Assembly (NCBI RefSeq): GCF_019209835.1
Contig: NZ_JAHUTS010000023.1
Location: 1-64,000, forward strand
Direction of reading: 5' to 3'
DNA length: 64,000 nt
Source: Enterovibrio paralichthyis
Lineage (GTDB): Bacteria > Pseudomonadota > Gammaproteobacteria > Enterobacterales > Vibrionaceae
Under the pieces are notes generated by a model. That model was given only the letters and a program-made list of their open reading frames with translations, was not told where the DNA came from and searched no databases. Below, one piece after another: positions 17,228 to 25,068 of the stretch. How positions within the stretch are numbered: position 1 is the stretch's first letter; the number at the start of each line of letters is the position of its first letter. Position numbers and translations under genes: made by a program.

Positions 17228-18094
17228 TTATGGCAGTGCCGGGAGTGTGCAGGTCGACCTTTTGCCCTGTGTTAAAGGCTTAACGTCAAACCCGGCATTG
17301 CGTAGCAATGGCACCAACCCCTGTTTTCCATAAAGGTGCAGCGCACCGACCACCATCACGTAGTTTTCCTCAGTAAATCTCGATTTATCACCCATCGCTT
17401 TGAGCCAGTTGTGGTTGCGCTCCGCAATCAGCTTGTGTTCGAAGTCACTGGCAGTGCCCATATCATCGACAATCGTGGTCAGCTTTTCTTCGTCACCAGC
17501 CAGCCATGAATCAATCAGGCAGGGCATGAAATCTTTTGAAAGCTCCCAGTATTTGAGGGTGTCAGTCAACAATTCCAGGCCATCATTTTCTGCCTTGGCC
17601 AAGAGGTCAATCTGCTGCTGCACAGTTTCAAGTGCGATAACCGGCTTATTCTTAGCGGTGGTTTGCGAGAGAAAATAGAGGTCAACGCCCAGCAGCTGGT
17701 TTAAACCCATTGAGTTGACCTGCTGCATCTGCAAGGCTATGGCGACTTGCCAGGGAGGTAGGTTTAACAAGTTTTCAGCCGGTAGTCCTGCATCGGCAGC
17801 AACATTGGCGAGTACCTGCTTTTGCGAAGCATTAAGATGGGTGCGGGTTGGTTTGCTTTTTGGAAAGCGGACGTTGGTATCGTTAATGATATCGGCTTCA
17901 ACAATCAGGGCGTCGGCATTATTGAACCGTGTAACGATGATCTCTGGCAGCGGGTAGAAATCTGGTCTGCCAGCATGGACTGACCCCATGATGGTGAAAG
18001 TGACACCCTCTTTTGAAGCCTGCCACACCTGTGGTGTCGAAAAAGAAAATGAAGAGAAAAAGAGCGTGAAAATCAGGGTGATAAAGCGTGTCAT
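17228..18094 (-). CDS. TraB/GumN-family secreted protein
   Basis: The 288-residue product has a signal peptide (MTRFITLIFTLFFSSFSFS) and the TraB/GumN signatures: FTIMGSVHAGRPDFYPLP near the N-terminus, then EADI, and ENYVMVVGALHLYGKQGLVPLLRNAG near the C-terminus. The fold is related to the TIKI metalloproteases, but activity of bacterial members is mostly unknown. The ATG at 18094 is chosen over 18139 because GGAGG precedes it and the signal peptide follows directly. That ribosome site lies inside a perfect hairpin. It is last in line after the copper genes. Confidence 0.85.
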   Translation of the reverse strand: MTRFITLIFTLFFSSFSFSTPQVWQASKEGVTFTIMGSVHAGRPDFYPLPEIIVTRFNNADALIVEADIINDTNVRFPKSKPTRTHLNASQKQVLANVAADAGLPAENLLNLPPWQVAIALQMQQVNSMGLNQLLGVDLYFLSQTTAKNKPVIALETVQQQIDLLAKAENDGLELLTDTLKYWELSKDFMPCLIDSWLAGDEEKLTTIVDDMGTASDFEHKLIAERNHNWLKAMGDKSRFTEENYVMVVGALHLYGKQGLVPLLRNAGFDVKPLTQGKRSTCTLPALP

Positions 18095-18096
18095 GA

Positions 18097-18131
18097 AGCC
18101 TCCATACTTGTGCAGTAACAGTATGGAGGCT
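18097..18131 (-). promoter_or_regulatory. 12-bp perfect hairpin covering the TraB/GumN ribosome site
   Basis: AGCCTCCATACT (18097-18108) and AGTATGGAGGCT (18120-18131) form a 12-bp stem with an 11-base loop. In the mRNA the GGAGG of the TraB/GumN gene is fully paired. There is no T run, so a terminator is unlikely and translational control is plausible. Confidence 0.6.
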
Positions 18132-18150
18132 GAGCGCATGATTGTCAGTC

Positions 18151-18585
18151 TTAGTTGTGCTTGTTAAACACCATGGTCATGCCATTTTTGGAGAAGCCAA
18201 TCACTTCATACGGGTCTTTTTGATCGCCATATTCCATACCTGGTGAGCCAACAGGCATACCCGGTACCGCCAAACCTGCCAGTTTAGGTTTCTTCTCCAG
18301 GAAAGCTTTGACATCGCTCGCTGGAATGTGGCCTTCAAACAGGTATCCATCTATAACAGTGGTGTGGCACGAGGCGAGCTGAGGTTTAATGCCCAGTTTC
18401 ATTTTAATGGGGTTCATGTTGACGTGGTCTTCAACTGCCATTTCAAAGCCATTGTCTTCCATATGCTTTACCCACTCTTTACAGCAACCGCAATACGGCG
18501 ACTTGTAAGTAATGCCAGCAGATGCAAATACGCTCGTAGAAAGCAGGGCAAATGAAAGCGCCGCTAATTTAGGAAGTTTTTTCAT
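18151..18585 (-). CDS. DUF411 periplasmic metal-binding protein
   Basis: The 144-residue product has a signal peptide (MKKLPKLAALSFALLSTSVFASA) and then the DUF411 motif PYCGCCKEW (Cys 32, 34, 35), followed by SCHTTVIDGYLFEGHIPA and a Met-rich loop (VPGMPVGSPGMEYGD). DUF411 proteins occur with copper resistance genes and are thought to bind copper in the periplasm. Its GAGGAG ribosome site overlaps the end of the 99-residue gene, so it probably belongs to the copA transcript. Confidence 0.88.
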   Translation of the reverse strand: MKKLPKLAALSFALLSTSVFASAGITYKSPYCGCCKEWVKHMEDNGFEMAVEDHVNMNPIKMKLGIKPQLASCHTTVIDGYLFEGHIPASDVKAFLEKKPKLAGLAVPGMPVGSPGMEYGDQKDPYEVIGFSKNGMTMVFNKHN

Positions 18586-18594
18586 AGCTTCTCC

Positions 18595-18894
18595 TCAGTG
18601 TTTTTTTATCTTGTTGCAGCAGTGGGGAACATGACTCGCCCCATCCCGCAAGTTGTTATCTTTGAAGTGATAGAGATGACGCTTTGCCCGTTGCCAAAAA
18701 GTACGGCTGAGCGTAACCCTCGCATCCTCTATCACCCGTGTTAAATCAACCAATCTGACATCGTAAACCAGCGATACGCATTTGCCGTCTGTCCTGACGC
18801 TCTGTACGCCCGCATTTTGCAGCGCCTGTACCTGCCCAGAGGTGAGGGGCGCTGCAAGTTTTAGATGCCGTTGAATGGTATAAGCCTTTTCCAT
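18595..18894 (-). CDS. 99-residue copper-operon protein, HMA-like layout with a CC tail
   Basis: I do not recognise a named family. The sequence reads like one ferredoxin-like heavy-metal domain (KLAAPLTSGQVQALQNAGVQSV, CVSLVYDVRLVDLTRVIEDA) but lacks the CxxC loop. A basic C-terminus ends HVPHCCNKIKKH, which could bind copper. The ATG has no clear ribosome site and starts nine bases after the stop of the 24-residue peptide, suggesting reinitiation. It ends ten bases before the DUF411 gene. A copper-handling role is inferred from position only. Confidence 0.6.
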   Translation of the reverse strand: MEKAYTIQRHLKLAAPLTSGQVQALQNAGVQSVRTDGKCVSLVYDVRLVDLTRVIEDARVTLSRTFWQRAKRHLYHFKDNNLRDGASHVPHCCNKIKKH

Positions 18895-18903
18895 TTCAGA
18901 CTG

Positions 18904-18978
18904 TTATTTTTTCTTTGCCAGCCAAAACCACCAGACAATGGCGGCAATCAAGGCAACGCCGAGAATATTAACCAACAT
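18904..18978 (-). CDS. 24-residue membrane peptide overlapping the copA end
   Basis: AAGGAG lies seven bases before an ATG at 18978, inside the 3' end of copA. The product begins MLVNILGVALIAAIVWWFWL and ends in four Lys/Ala residues: one transmembrane helix with a basic tail. It resembles the N-terminal anchor I remember for some plastocyanin-domain proteins, without the cupredoxin domain. It may be a CopA accessory peptide or a remnant. It overlaps copA by 11 bases. Confidence 0.55.
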   Translation of the reverse strand: MLVNILGVALIAAIVWWFWLAKKK

Positions 18979-21751
18979 GTTTGTCTCCTTTTTGGGGTTT
19001 GAACCAGCGCAGACGGTTTGCATTACTGACCACTGTGATGGAAGAAAGTGCCATTGCCGCACCTGCGACCACTGGGCTTAACAACGCGCCGGTCAATGGG
19101 AACAAAATACCTGCCGCAATAGGGATACCCAGCGAGTTGTAGATAAACGCGCCAAACAGGTTCTCTTTCATGTTACGGAGTGTGGCCTTGGATAGGGTCA
19201 GTCCGTCAGTTGCAGCATCAATGGAGTGGCGCATCAGGGTCATCTGTGCGCTCTCAATGGCCACGTCACTGCCGCTGCCAATCGCGATCCCCACTTCTGC
19301 TTTCGCCAGTGCAGGGGCATCGTTAATACCGTCACCAATCATCGCGACCTTGCGGCCTTCTGATTGCAGTCGGGTAATGACGTCTGCTTTGCCGTCTGGC
19401 AATACGCCTGCCACCACTTCATCAATCCCGGCCAGTTTTGCAATCGCGTTAGCAGTGTCAGGGTGATCGCCTGTCAGCATCACAACGCGGTAGCCCAGAG
19501 ATTTCAGCCTCGCCACTGCACTCGCAGAATCTGCACGCAGTGGGTCGCTAATGCCAATCAGACCCAGCAGGGTTTCACGTTTAGCCAGATACACAGCGGT
19601 TTCACCGCGGCTCGCCAGCACTTTGGCGGCATCGTTCCCTTCGCCAAGTGCTATGCCGTTGTCTTCCATCAGACGGGCATTACCCAGCAGGTATGTTTCG
19701 CCATCGATAACCGCTTTCAGGCCTTTTCCGGGAATACCTTCAAACTGGCTGATGGTTGAAAGCGCAAGGGATTTAGCTTTTGCCGCTTCCAGTACCGCTT
19801 TCGCCAGCGGGTGTTCAGAACCTTGCTCCAGGCTGGCAGCCAGTTGTATCAAGGTATTTTCAGCCTGGGAAATACCCACGACAGATGTCACCTGTGGCTT
19901 GCCTTCAGTCAGTGTGCCGGTTTTATCCAACACGACGGTGTCGACATTCGCAGCATGTTGCAGCGCTTCAGCGTCTTTGATCAACACGCCCAGCTCAGCT
20001 GCTCGACCAACCCCGGTGGTTACAGACATTGGGGTCGCCAGGCCCAGAGCACAAGGGCAGGCAATAATAAGCACAGTTGTTGCTGTGACCAACATAAAAC
20101 TGAGTTTTGGATCCGGACCAAAGTTGTACCAGACCAGCGCAGTCAGGATCGAAATGATCATGACAGTCGGAACAAAGATCGAAGAAATGGTGTCCGCCAT
20201 ACGGGCCAGTGCCGGTTTACTGGTTTGTGCCTGTCGCACCAGGTGAATGATGCGCGACAGCATGGTATCACTGCCAATGCCGGTCGCTTTAAACAGCAGG
20301 CTACCATTCTGGTTTACCGTACCTGCATGAAGCGCATCTCCCAGGTTCTTATGCACGGCCAGCGGTTCACCGGTCAGCATAGACTCGTCCACATAGCTTT
20401 CACCGTCTTCAACCACACCATCAACCGGGATTTTTGAACCGGGTTTAACGCGCAGCATCATGCCAGCTTTTACCTCTGCCAGCGGTACCTCACGTTCCTG
20501 GCCGTTTTCCACAATCAGTGCTGTAGGCGGTTGCAGGTCAAGCAGGCGATCCAGCGCTTTTGACGTGGAAGCGCGCGCTTTCGCTTCAATGGCGTGGCCA
20601 AGGGTAACCAGACCCAGAATCATCGCTGTCGCTTCAAAGTAAACGTGGCGAGCCTGTTCAGGAAATACATGGGGTGCAACGACAACAGCCGCAGAGTAAA
20701 GCCACGCAGCACCTGTACCCAGTGCGACCAGGGTATCCATGGTCGCACGGTGGTGTTTGAATGCTTTAAATGCATTCACATAAAAGTGTTTACCGGCTGT
20801 GAAAAGCAGCGCCAATGTGGCCAGTGCGACAATCCCCCAACCGATTTGGCTGGTGGTGCTTTGCACTGACATGGTGCCACCTAGCAACCCCCACAGCATC
20901 AATGGTGCGCCCAGACCCAGCGACAACCAGGTGTTGCGTTTGTGTTCTGCCAGTTGTGAAGCATGCAAGTCGGCCTGACGCTGGCGCCGGGTTTCTTCGT
21001 TTTCACTCAGCTCAGCGCCATAGCCGGCGTTGGATACCGCAGTAATCAGGCTTTGGGTGTCTGCGCTGCCGGTGACCATAGCCGTACGTTCAGCCAGATT
21101 GACACTTACCCCATCAACGCCTGGGACACTTTTCAGTGCACCTTCGACAGACAACACGCAGCTGGCGCAGGTCATGCCGGTCAGGATCAATTGCTGGGCG
21201 TTGTCAGCGTTTATGACAGCGTCAGGTGTTGATTCAGTCGGTGGCTCTTGCACCGTATCAATAGCCTCTTGTGCCGTATCAACAGCCAGCGGTGCTAGTG
21301 CTTCAGTCTCAGTTTTAGTTTCGGTAGCCGCTTTATCAGGAACCTGATAACCGGTTTGCTCAACAATAGTGACAAGATCTTCACGTGAAAGTGAGGAGGT
21401 GACACGGGCACTGTTCTTTTCTACATCGGCATAATAGACGCCTGGTGCGGCTTCAAACGCAGCTTTCAGTTTGGCAACGCAGCGCCCACAACTTAATCCC
21501 GCCAGCGGCAGTGCAATGGTGTCAGCCACTGTATAACCCAGACCTTCAACCGCTGAAATCACATCAGCCAGCGGCGCGTCGGCATTGATGGTGAGCGAGG
21601 TGGTATCTGCCTTCGCCAAGGTTACGCCGTCAAGCGGTTCTACTGCGGCCACTACTTTTCTGGCGCAGTTCATGCAATTCAGTCCGCTCAAAGGGAGCGT
21701 GATAGTTGTCTCCGTGCTTTGCGGCGGAGTTCGGAGTTCGATGTCAGCCAT
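18968..21751 (-). CDS. copA: Copper-exporting P-type ATPase CopA
   Basis: CopA pumps Cu(I) from the cytoplasm. The 927-residue protein has three N-terminal heavy-metal domains (Cys 26/29 in CMNC, 88/91 in CGRC, 195/198 in CASC), where many relatives have one or two. Then come eight predicted membrane helices with the ion-binding ACPCALG motif, DKTGT with the phosphorylated Asp, and GDGINDAPAL. The frame is open upstream to 22180, but I start at 21751 (MADIELRTPP), preceded by TAGGTAA and about 45 bases past the promoter's expected start site. The CueR operator lies upstream. It heads a run of copper genes. Confidence 0.95.
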   Translation of the reverse strand: MADIELRTPPQSTETTITLPLSGLNCMNCARKVVAAVEPLDGVTLAKADTTSLTINADAPLADVISAVEGLGYTVADTIALPLAGLSCGRCVAKLKAAFEAAPGVYYADVEKNSARVTSSLSREDLVTIVEQTGYQVPDKAATETKTETEALAPLAVDTAQEAIDTVQEPPTESTPDAVINADNAQQLILTGMTCASCVLSVEGALKSVPGVDGVSVNLAERTAMVTGSADTQSLITAVSNAGYGAELSENEETRRQRQADLHASQLAEHKRNTWLSLGLGAPLMLWGLLGGTMSVQSTTSQIGWGIVALATLALLFTAGKHFYVNAFKAFKHHRATMDTLVALGTGAAWLYSAAVVVAPHVFPEQARHVYFEATAMILGLVTLGHAIEAKARASTSKALDRLLDLQPPTALIVENGQEREVPLAEVKAGMMLRVKPGSKIPVDGVVEDGESYVDESMLTGEPLAVHKNLGDALHAGTVNQNGSLLFKATGIGSDTMLSRIIHLVRQAQTSKPALARMADTISSIFVPTVMIISILTALVWYNFGPDPKLSFMLVTATTVLIIACPCALGLATPMSVTTGVGRAAELGVLIKDAEALQHAANVDTVVLDKTGTLTEGKPQVTSVVGISQAENTLIQLAASLEQGSEHPLAKAVLEAAKAKSLALSTISQFEGIPGKGLKAVIDGETYLLGNARLMEDNGIALGEGNDAAKVLASRGETAVYLAKRETLLGLIGISDPLRADSASAVARLKSLGYRVVMLTGDHPDTANAIAKLAGIDEVVAGVLPDGKADVITRLQSEGRKVAMIGDGINDAPALAKAEVGIAIGSGSDVAIESAQMTLMRHSIDAATDGLTLSKATLRNMKENLFGAFIYNSLGIPIAAGILFPLTGALLSPVVAGAAMALSSITVVSNANRLRWFKPQKGDKHVG

Positions 21752-21804
21752 AGCGTTACCTATTTTTTCTTGCAGTCTTGGTGTCAGACTGTTCATAATT
21801 CCGA

Positions 21805-21835
21805 AGAATAAACCTTCCAGCAACTGTAAGGTCAA
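21805..21835 (-). promoter_or_regulatory. CueR-type copA promoter with operator
   Basis: On the minus strand, -35 TTGACC (21830-21835) and -10 TATTCT (21805-21810) are 19 bases apart, the overlong spacing typical of MerR-family promoters. The spacer holds the dyad ACCTTCC-N7-GTAAGGT (21812-21832), very close to the E. coli copA site. CueR would untwist it when bound to Cu(I). Confidence 0.85.
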
Positions 21836-21862
21836 GCATGAATTTGAGACAGAGGTGATTGA

Positions 21863-22261
21863 ATGAAAATTAATGAGATCGCCCGTTTGACGGGACTGAC
21901 GCCCAAGACCATCCGCTTCTACGAACAGAAAGGGATCATCAGCGAACCGGCGCGTGCCGAAAACGGTTACCGTGCTTACGGTCAAAAACACATTAATGAA
22001 CTGCAGATGATCCGCCGCTCCCGTTTGGTGGGGTTCAGTCTGGATGAATGTCAGGCGTTGCTTGAAATGTCCCGCAACCCAAATATGCGAAGTGCGGATG
22101 TGAAACGAAAAGCGTTGGAGAAAATCGCGGAGATTGACGAAAAAATATTGGAGCTTCAGGCGATGAAAACCTCGTTGCATACACTGGCGGATGCGTGCCC
22201 CGGTGATGACAGTGCCTGTTGCCCGATCATTGATGCCCTTTCTGAAGGGGACGAAAAGTAA
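21863..22261 (+). CDS. cueR: CueR-type MerR-family copper regulator
   Basis: The 132-residue protein has the N-terminal MerR winged helix (MKINEIARLTGLTPKTIRFYEQKG), a long dimerisation helix and a C-terminal metal loop containing CPGDDSACCP. The two Cys of CPGDDSAC are spaced as in CueR, which senses Cu(I). It is divergent from copA with the operator between them. The gene ends three bases before a short hairpin. Confidence 0.92.
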   Translation: MKINEIARLTGLTPKTIRFYEQKGIISEPARAENGYRAYGQKHINELQMIRRSRLVGFSLDECQALLEMSRNPNMRSADVKRKALEKIAEIDEKILELQAMKTSLHTLADACPGDDSACCPIIDALSEGDEK

Positions 22262-22284
22262 AAAAGCGCCGGAAAGGCGCTTTC
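22259..22284 (-). terminator. Terminator between cueR and the cnoX-like gene
   Basis: AGCGCC / GGCGCT form a short stem with a GGAAA loop. On the minus strand a run of six T follows, so it mainly serves the gene ending at 22306. Confidence 0.65.
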
Positions 22285-22305
22285 GCTCATCGTGGACAGG
22301 ACCAA

Positions 22306-23154
22306 TCAGTAAAGCAGTGAGTAAAGCTGGCGGCGGTAACGTGCGGCTATTTCATTACCTTGACCCAACGCAGCCAGGATATCCATCATGGTTTTCTTGG
22401 CTTCACCAAAGTTCATGTCTTTGCGCAGGATACCCATCAGCAGCTCCAGCGCTTCTTCCTGACGGTTTACCTGACTGAATTGAACAGCAAGCTCAAACGC
22501 CAAATCATGGTTGTTTTGGTCTGCTTCAAACGCGCTTTGCAGTTCGCGTATTTCAGGGGTATCTGCCGCTTGCTTGTGCAGCTCCACTTTCGCTACCAGC
22601 GCTTTGTATTGCGCATCTTGATCTTGCATTAGCACGGTAGCGAGCACCGCTTCAGCCAAATCAAATTGCTGGGTTTCAACAAAGCACTCAGCAACAGCCA
22701 GCTTGAACTGGCCATTCTCACCTAACGCTGCTTCAACAGATTTCAGCAAAGGCAGCGCTTCAACATAGTTGCCGTCAGCCATCAGAGCTAGCGCATTCTT
22801 GAATACCATTTCATCCTGGCTTGGTAGGTGACGCACCAGCATTTCACGAACCGTGTCTTCGGTTTGTGGGCCAGCAATGCCATCCACAGGCTGACCGTTG
22901 CTGAACAGTGCAATGGTTGGCAGTGCGCGAACGCCAAACTGGGCAGCTAGCATTTGCTGTTGTTCACAGTTGAGCAGGGCAAGGGTGAACGCGCCTGCAT
23001 ACTCGTGAGCGAGCTTCTCAAGTGCCGGGATAATTTCGGTGCTTTCCGGGCTCATTTGCGCCCAGAAATGGATAAGTACTGGCGTTTCTACAGAGCCTTC
23101 AAGGATCGGCTGAAAATTTTGCTCAGTCAGTTCAACAATATAATTCGGATGCAT
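22306..23154 (-). CDS. cnoX: CnoX/YbbN-like thioredoxin-TPR protein
   Basis: The 282-residue protein has an N-terminal thioredoxin fold (PVLIHFWAQMSPESTEIIPALEKLAHEY, then VRALPTIALFSNGQPV) and a C-terminal TPR region. CnoX (YbbN) is a holdase-type chaperone working with DnaK and GroEL. The usual CxxC site is replaced by MSPES, so no redox activity is expected; E. coli YbbN keeps a single Cys (SQHC) here. It is a single gene, close to but not in the copper operon. Confidence 0.9.
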   Translation of the reverse strand: MHPNYIVELTEQNFQPILEGSVETPVLIHFWAQMSPESTEIIPALEKLAHEYAGAFTLALLNCEQQQMLAAQFGVRALPTIALFSNGQPVDGIAGPQTEDTVREMLVRHLPSQDEMVFKNALALMADGNYVEALPLLKSVEAALGENGQFKLAVAECFVETQQFDLAEAVLATVLMQDQDAQYKALVAKVELHKQAADTPEIRELQSAFEADQNNHDLAFELAVQFSQVNRQEEALELLMGILRKDMNFGEAKKTMMDILAALGQGNEIAARYRRQLYSLLY

Positions 23155-23308
23155 AACGTCGCCTGATCGTTAGGGGATGAGTGTGCTTGGGTATAAAGGT
23201 GGGGCGCGCGCTGAGAAAATTCAAGGCATTATCCGTCAAAAGGCGCAGAAAACTTGGAGAGTTTGACGCGGGATCAACCGGAGGATCGATTTTCCCAGCA
23301 ACGAAAAA

Positions 23309-23330
23309 GGCCACTGATAATTCAGTGGCC
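23309..23330 (-). terminator. Terminator after the 21-residue ORF
   Basis: GGCCACTG / CAGTGGCC with a six-base loop; on the minus strand TTTTT follows directly. Confidence 0.8.
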
Positions 23331-23365
23331 TCAATCTTTTGCGCTCGTCGATGTGAAACGCTGAC

Positions 23366-23431
23366 TTAAAACACAAGCAATACTGCCAGCGTTACACTCA
23401 AACAGAGCCAGTTCAGTTGACTAAGGGACAT
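23366..23431 (-). CDS. Putative 21-residue membrane peptide
   Basis: AAAAGGAG is well spaced from an ATG at 23431, opening a 21-codon frame (MSLSQLNWLCLSVTLAVLLV.), a single hydrophobic helix. A terminator lies 36 bases downstream, so ribosome site, ORF and terminator make a compact unit that could be a small protein gene or a small RNA. I recognise no family. The stretch 23432-23624 upstream shows no other gene. Confidence 0.45.
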   Translation of the reverse strand: MSLSQLNWLCLSVTLAVLLVF

Positions 23432-23624
23432 AGTCCGGCTCCTTTTGGGGTATTTGTTCTTTTATTGTTTCCCCGTTCACTTCCTGTTCCGACATGCGTC
23501 ACATCTGTGTGGCTGATGAGGGCAGGTGTTTCACGGTACAAGGAGAAGCTTAGCTAAGGTTTATGACAGATTAATGAATACAAAACGGCTTTTTGCACTG
23601 TATTTTTTGTGAGAACGGTCTAAG

Positions 23625-24452
23625 TTAGCCACCTTTTGCTAACAAACGGTCTAACGTTTTGGCGGGCAAGAGCCTTTTACACAGCGCCATGTACTGGGTG
23701 GGCTTGGTCACCCGGTAACGTATTTTGGGGTTGGCTGAGGTCAGCGCGTGCACCAAAGGTTCAACAATCGCATCGGCTGGCAGCGTGTATTTATTGGAAG
23801 AGTGTTCGCTTTCCAATCGTGCCTGCTGAGAGAGGTAATCGTTTTTAAAACGGCTGCTTTCCGGATTGATATAGCGGAAAAATGCGTTCAATGCGTTGGC
23901 GCGAAAACGGCTCTCGATAGGGCCGGGCTCGATCAAACTTATCTTTATCGGCGTTCCTTCAAGCTCAAGGCGGATCGTATCTGTCCAACCTTCAACAGCA
24001 AATTTACTGGCGTTATAAGCGCCGCGAAATTTCAGCGCCACAAATCCCAAGACCGAACTGTTTTGCACAATGCGGCCTTTTCCGTTTTCGCGCATCATCG
24101 GGATCACCGCCTGGGTCAGGGTGTGCCAGCCAAAGAAATTGGTTTCAAATTGTTTCCGCAGCGCATCAGTGGGCAAATCCTCCAGTGCGCCGGGTTGACC
24201 ATAGGCTCCGTTGTTAAACAAACCAAACAGTTTGCCTCCGGTCAGACTTTTCACTTCTTCCACGGCTTTGAGAATGGAGGTTTCATCGGCCAGGTCGAGG
24301 TGTATACAAGTCAGCCCTTCTGCTTTCAGCTGCGCGACATCTTCCTGTTTTCGGCACGACGCAATCACGTTAAAGCCCTGTTTTGCCAGCGCGTGGGCGC
24401 ACACATAGCCGATGCCGGAGGAACAACCGGTCATCAATACGGCGTTGTTCAT
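23625..24452 (-). CDS. Short-chain dehydrogenase/reductase
   Basis: A classical SDR of 275 residues: the cofactor motif TGCSSGIG at residues 8-15, NNGAYG, the catalytic Ser in NSSVLGF, and YNASK. It resembles the E. coli YbbO group, in keeping with the neighbouring tesA and ybbAP genes. The substrate is unknown. The start at 24452 is seven bases from the tesA stop, so it is likely the second gene of a tesA-SDR operon. Confidence 0.9.
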   Translation of the reverse strand: MNNAVLMTGCSSGIGYVCAHALAKQGFNVIASCRKQEDVAQLKAEGLTCIHLDLADETSILKAVEEVKSLTGGKLFGLFNNGAYGQPGALEDLPTDALRKQFETNFFGWHTLTQAVIPMMRENGKGRIVQNSSVLGFVALKFRGAYNASKFAVEGWTDTIRLELEGTPIKISLIEPGPIESRFRANALNAFFRYINPESSRFKNDYLSQQARLESEHSSNKYTLPADAIVEPLVHALTSANPKIRYRVTKPTQYMALCKRLLPAKTLDRLLAKGG

Positions 24453-24459
24453 TGCGTTT

Positions 24460-25068
24460 TTATCCTTGTTCGTTCAGGTGCGGAAGCAGGTTCTCGGTCA
24501 CATATTCTGCAATCCAAGGTTGGGCGACCGGTTTGGGATGCAGCCCGTCAGACATCATCCAGCCATCGGTCAGCACCACTTTTTCCATAAAAAAGGGCAG
24601 TAATGGAATTTGCATTTCTTTACTTAATGCTGGATAGATATCAGCAAAAGCCTTGCTGTATCGTTGACCATAGTTAGGTGGGATTTGGATCTGCATCAGG
24701 GCGACCTGGGCTCCACTTTCCTGACTTAAGTTGATCAATTTAGTGAGGTTCTGGCGTATCTGCTTGGGAGGGAAGCCCCGCAAGCCGTCGTTGGCACCCA
24801 ACTCAATCAAAACCCATTCCGGCTGATGTTGTTCCAGCAGTTGTGGCAACCTATCCAGGCTGTTGCCTGTGGTATCGCCGGAAATACTGGCATTGACGAC
24901 CCGGGTGATGTCACTCGATTGTGCCAGTTTCGGTTCAATTAACGTCGGCCAGCTTTTTTCTATGGCCATTTGATAGCCCGCGCTCAGGCTGTCGCCCAAG
25001 ACCAAAAGCGTTTGCGAAGAAACGCTGAAACTCATCATCAAAAGACAGAAAGAAAGGATGCGAAACAT
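24460..25068 (-). CDS. tesA: Periplasmic acyl-CoA thioesterase I / lysophospholipase L1
   Basis: TesA is a periplasmic SGNH hydrolase acting on acyl-CoAs, lysophospholipids and esters. It has a signal peptide ending about residue 18, block I GDSLSAGY with catalytic Ser27, GAND in block III, and DGLHP with the Asp and His. The start at 25068 has TGGAG upstream and gives 202 residues. Its start codon overlaps that of ybbA on the other strand, so its ribosome site and promoter lie inside ybbA. The open frame upstream to 25137 is not used, in my view. Confidence 0.94.
   Translation of the reverse strand: MFRILSFCLLMMSFSVSSQTLLVLGDSLSAGYQMAIEKSWPTLIEPKLAQSSDITRVVNASISGDTTGNSLDRLPQLLEQHQPEWVLIELGANDGLRGFPPKQIRQNLTKLINLSQESGAQVALMQIQIPPNYGQRYSKAFADIYPALSKEMQIPLLPFFMEKVVLTDGWMMSDGLHPKPVAQPWIAEYVTENLLPHLNEQG

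Noticed and set aside
23560..23580. Pho-box-like CTGTCAT on the minus strand
   Set aside because: Only one of the two 7-mers matches; the second matches at three of seven positions.
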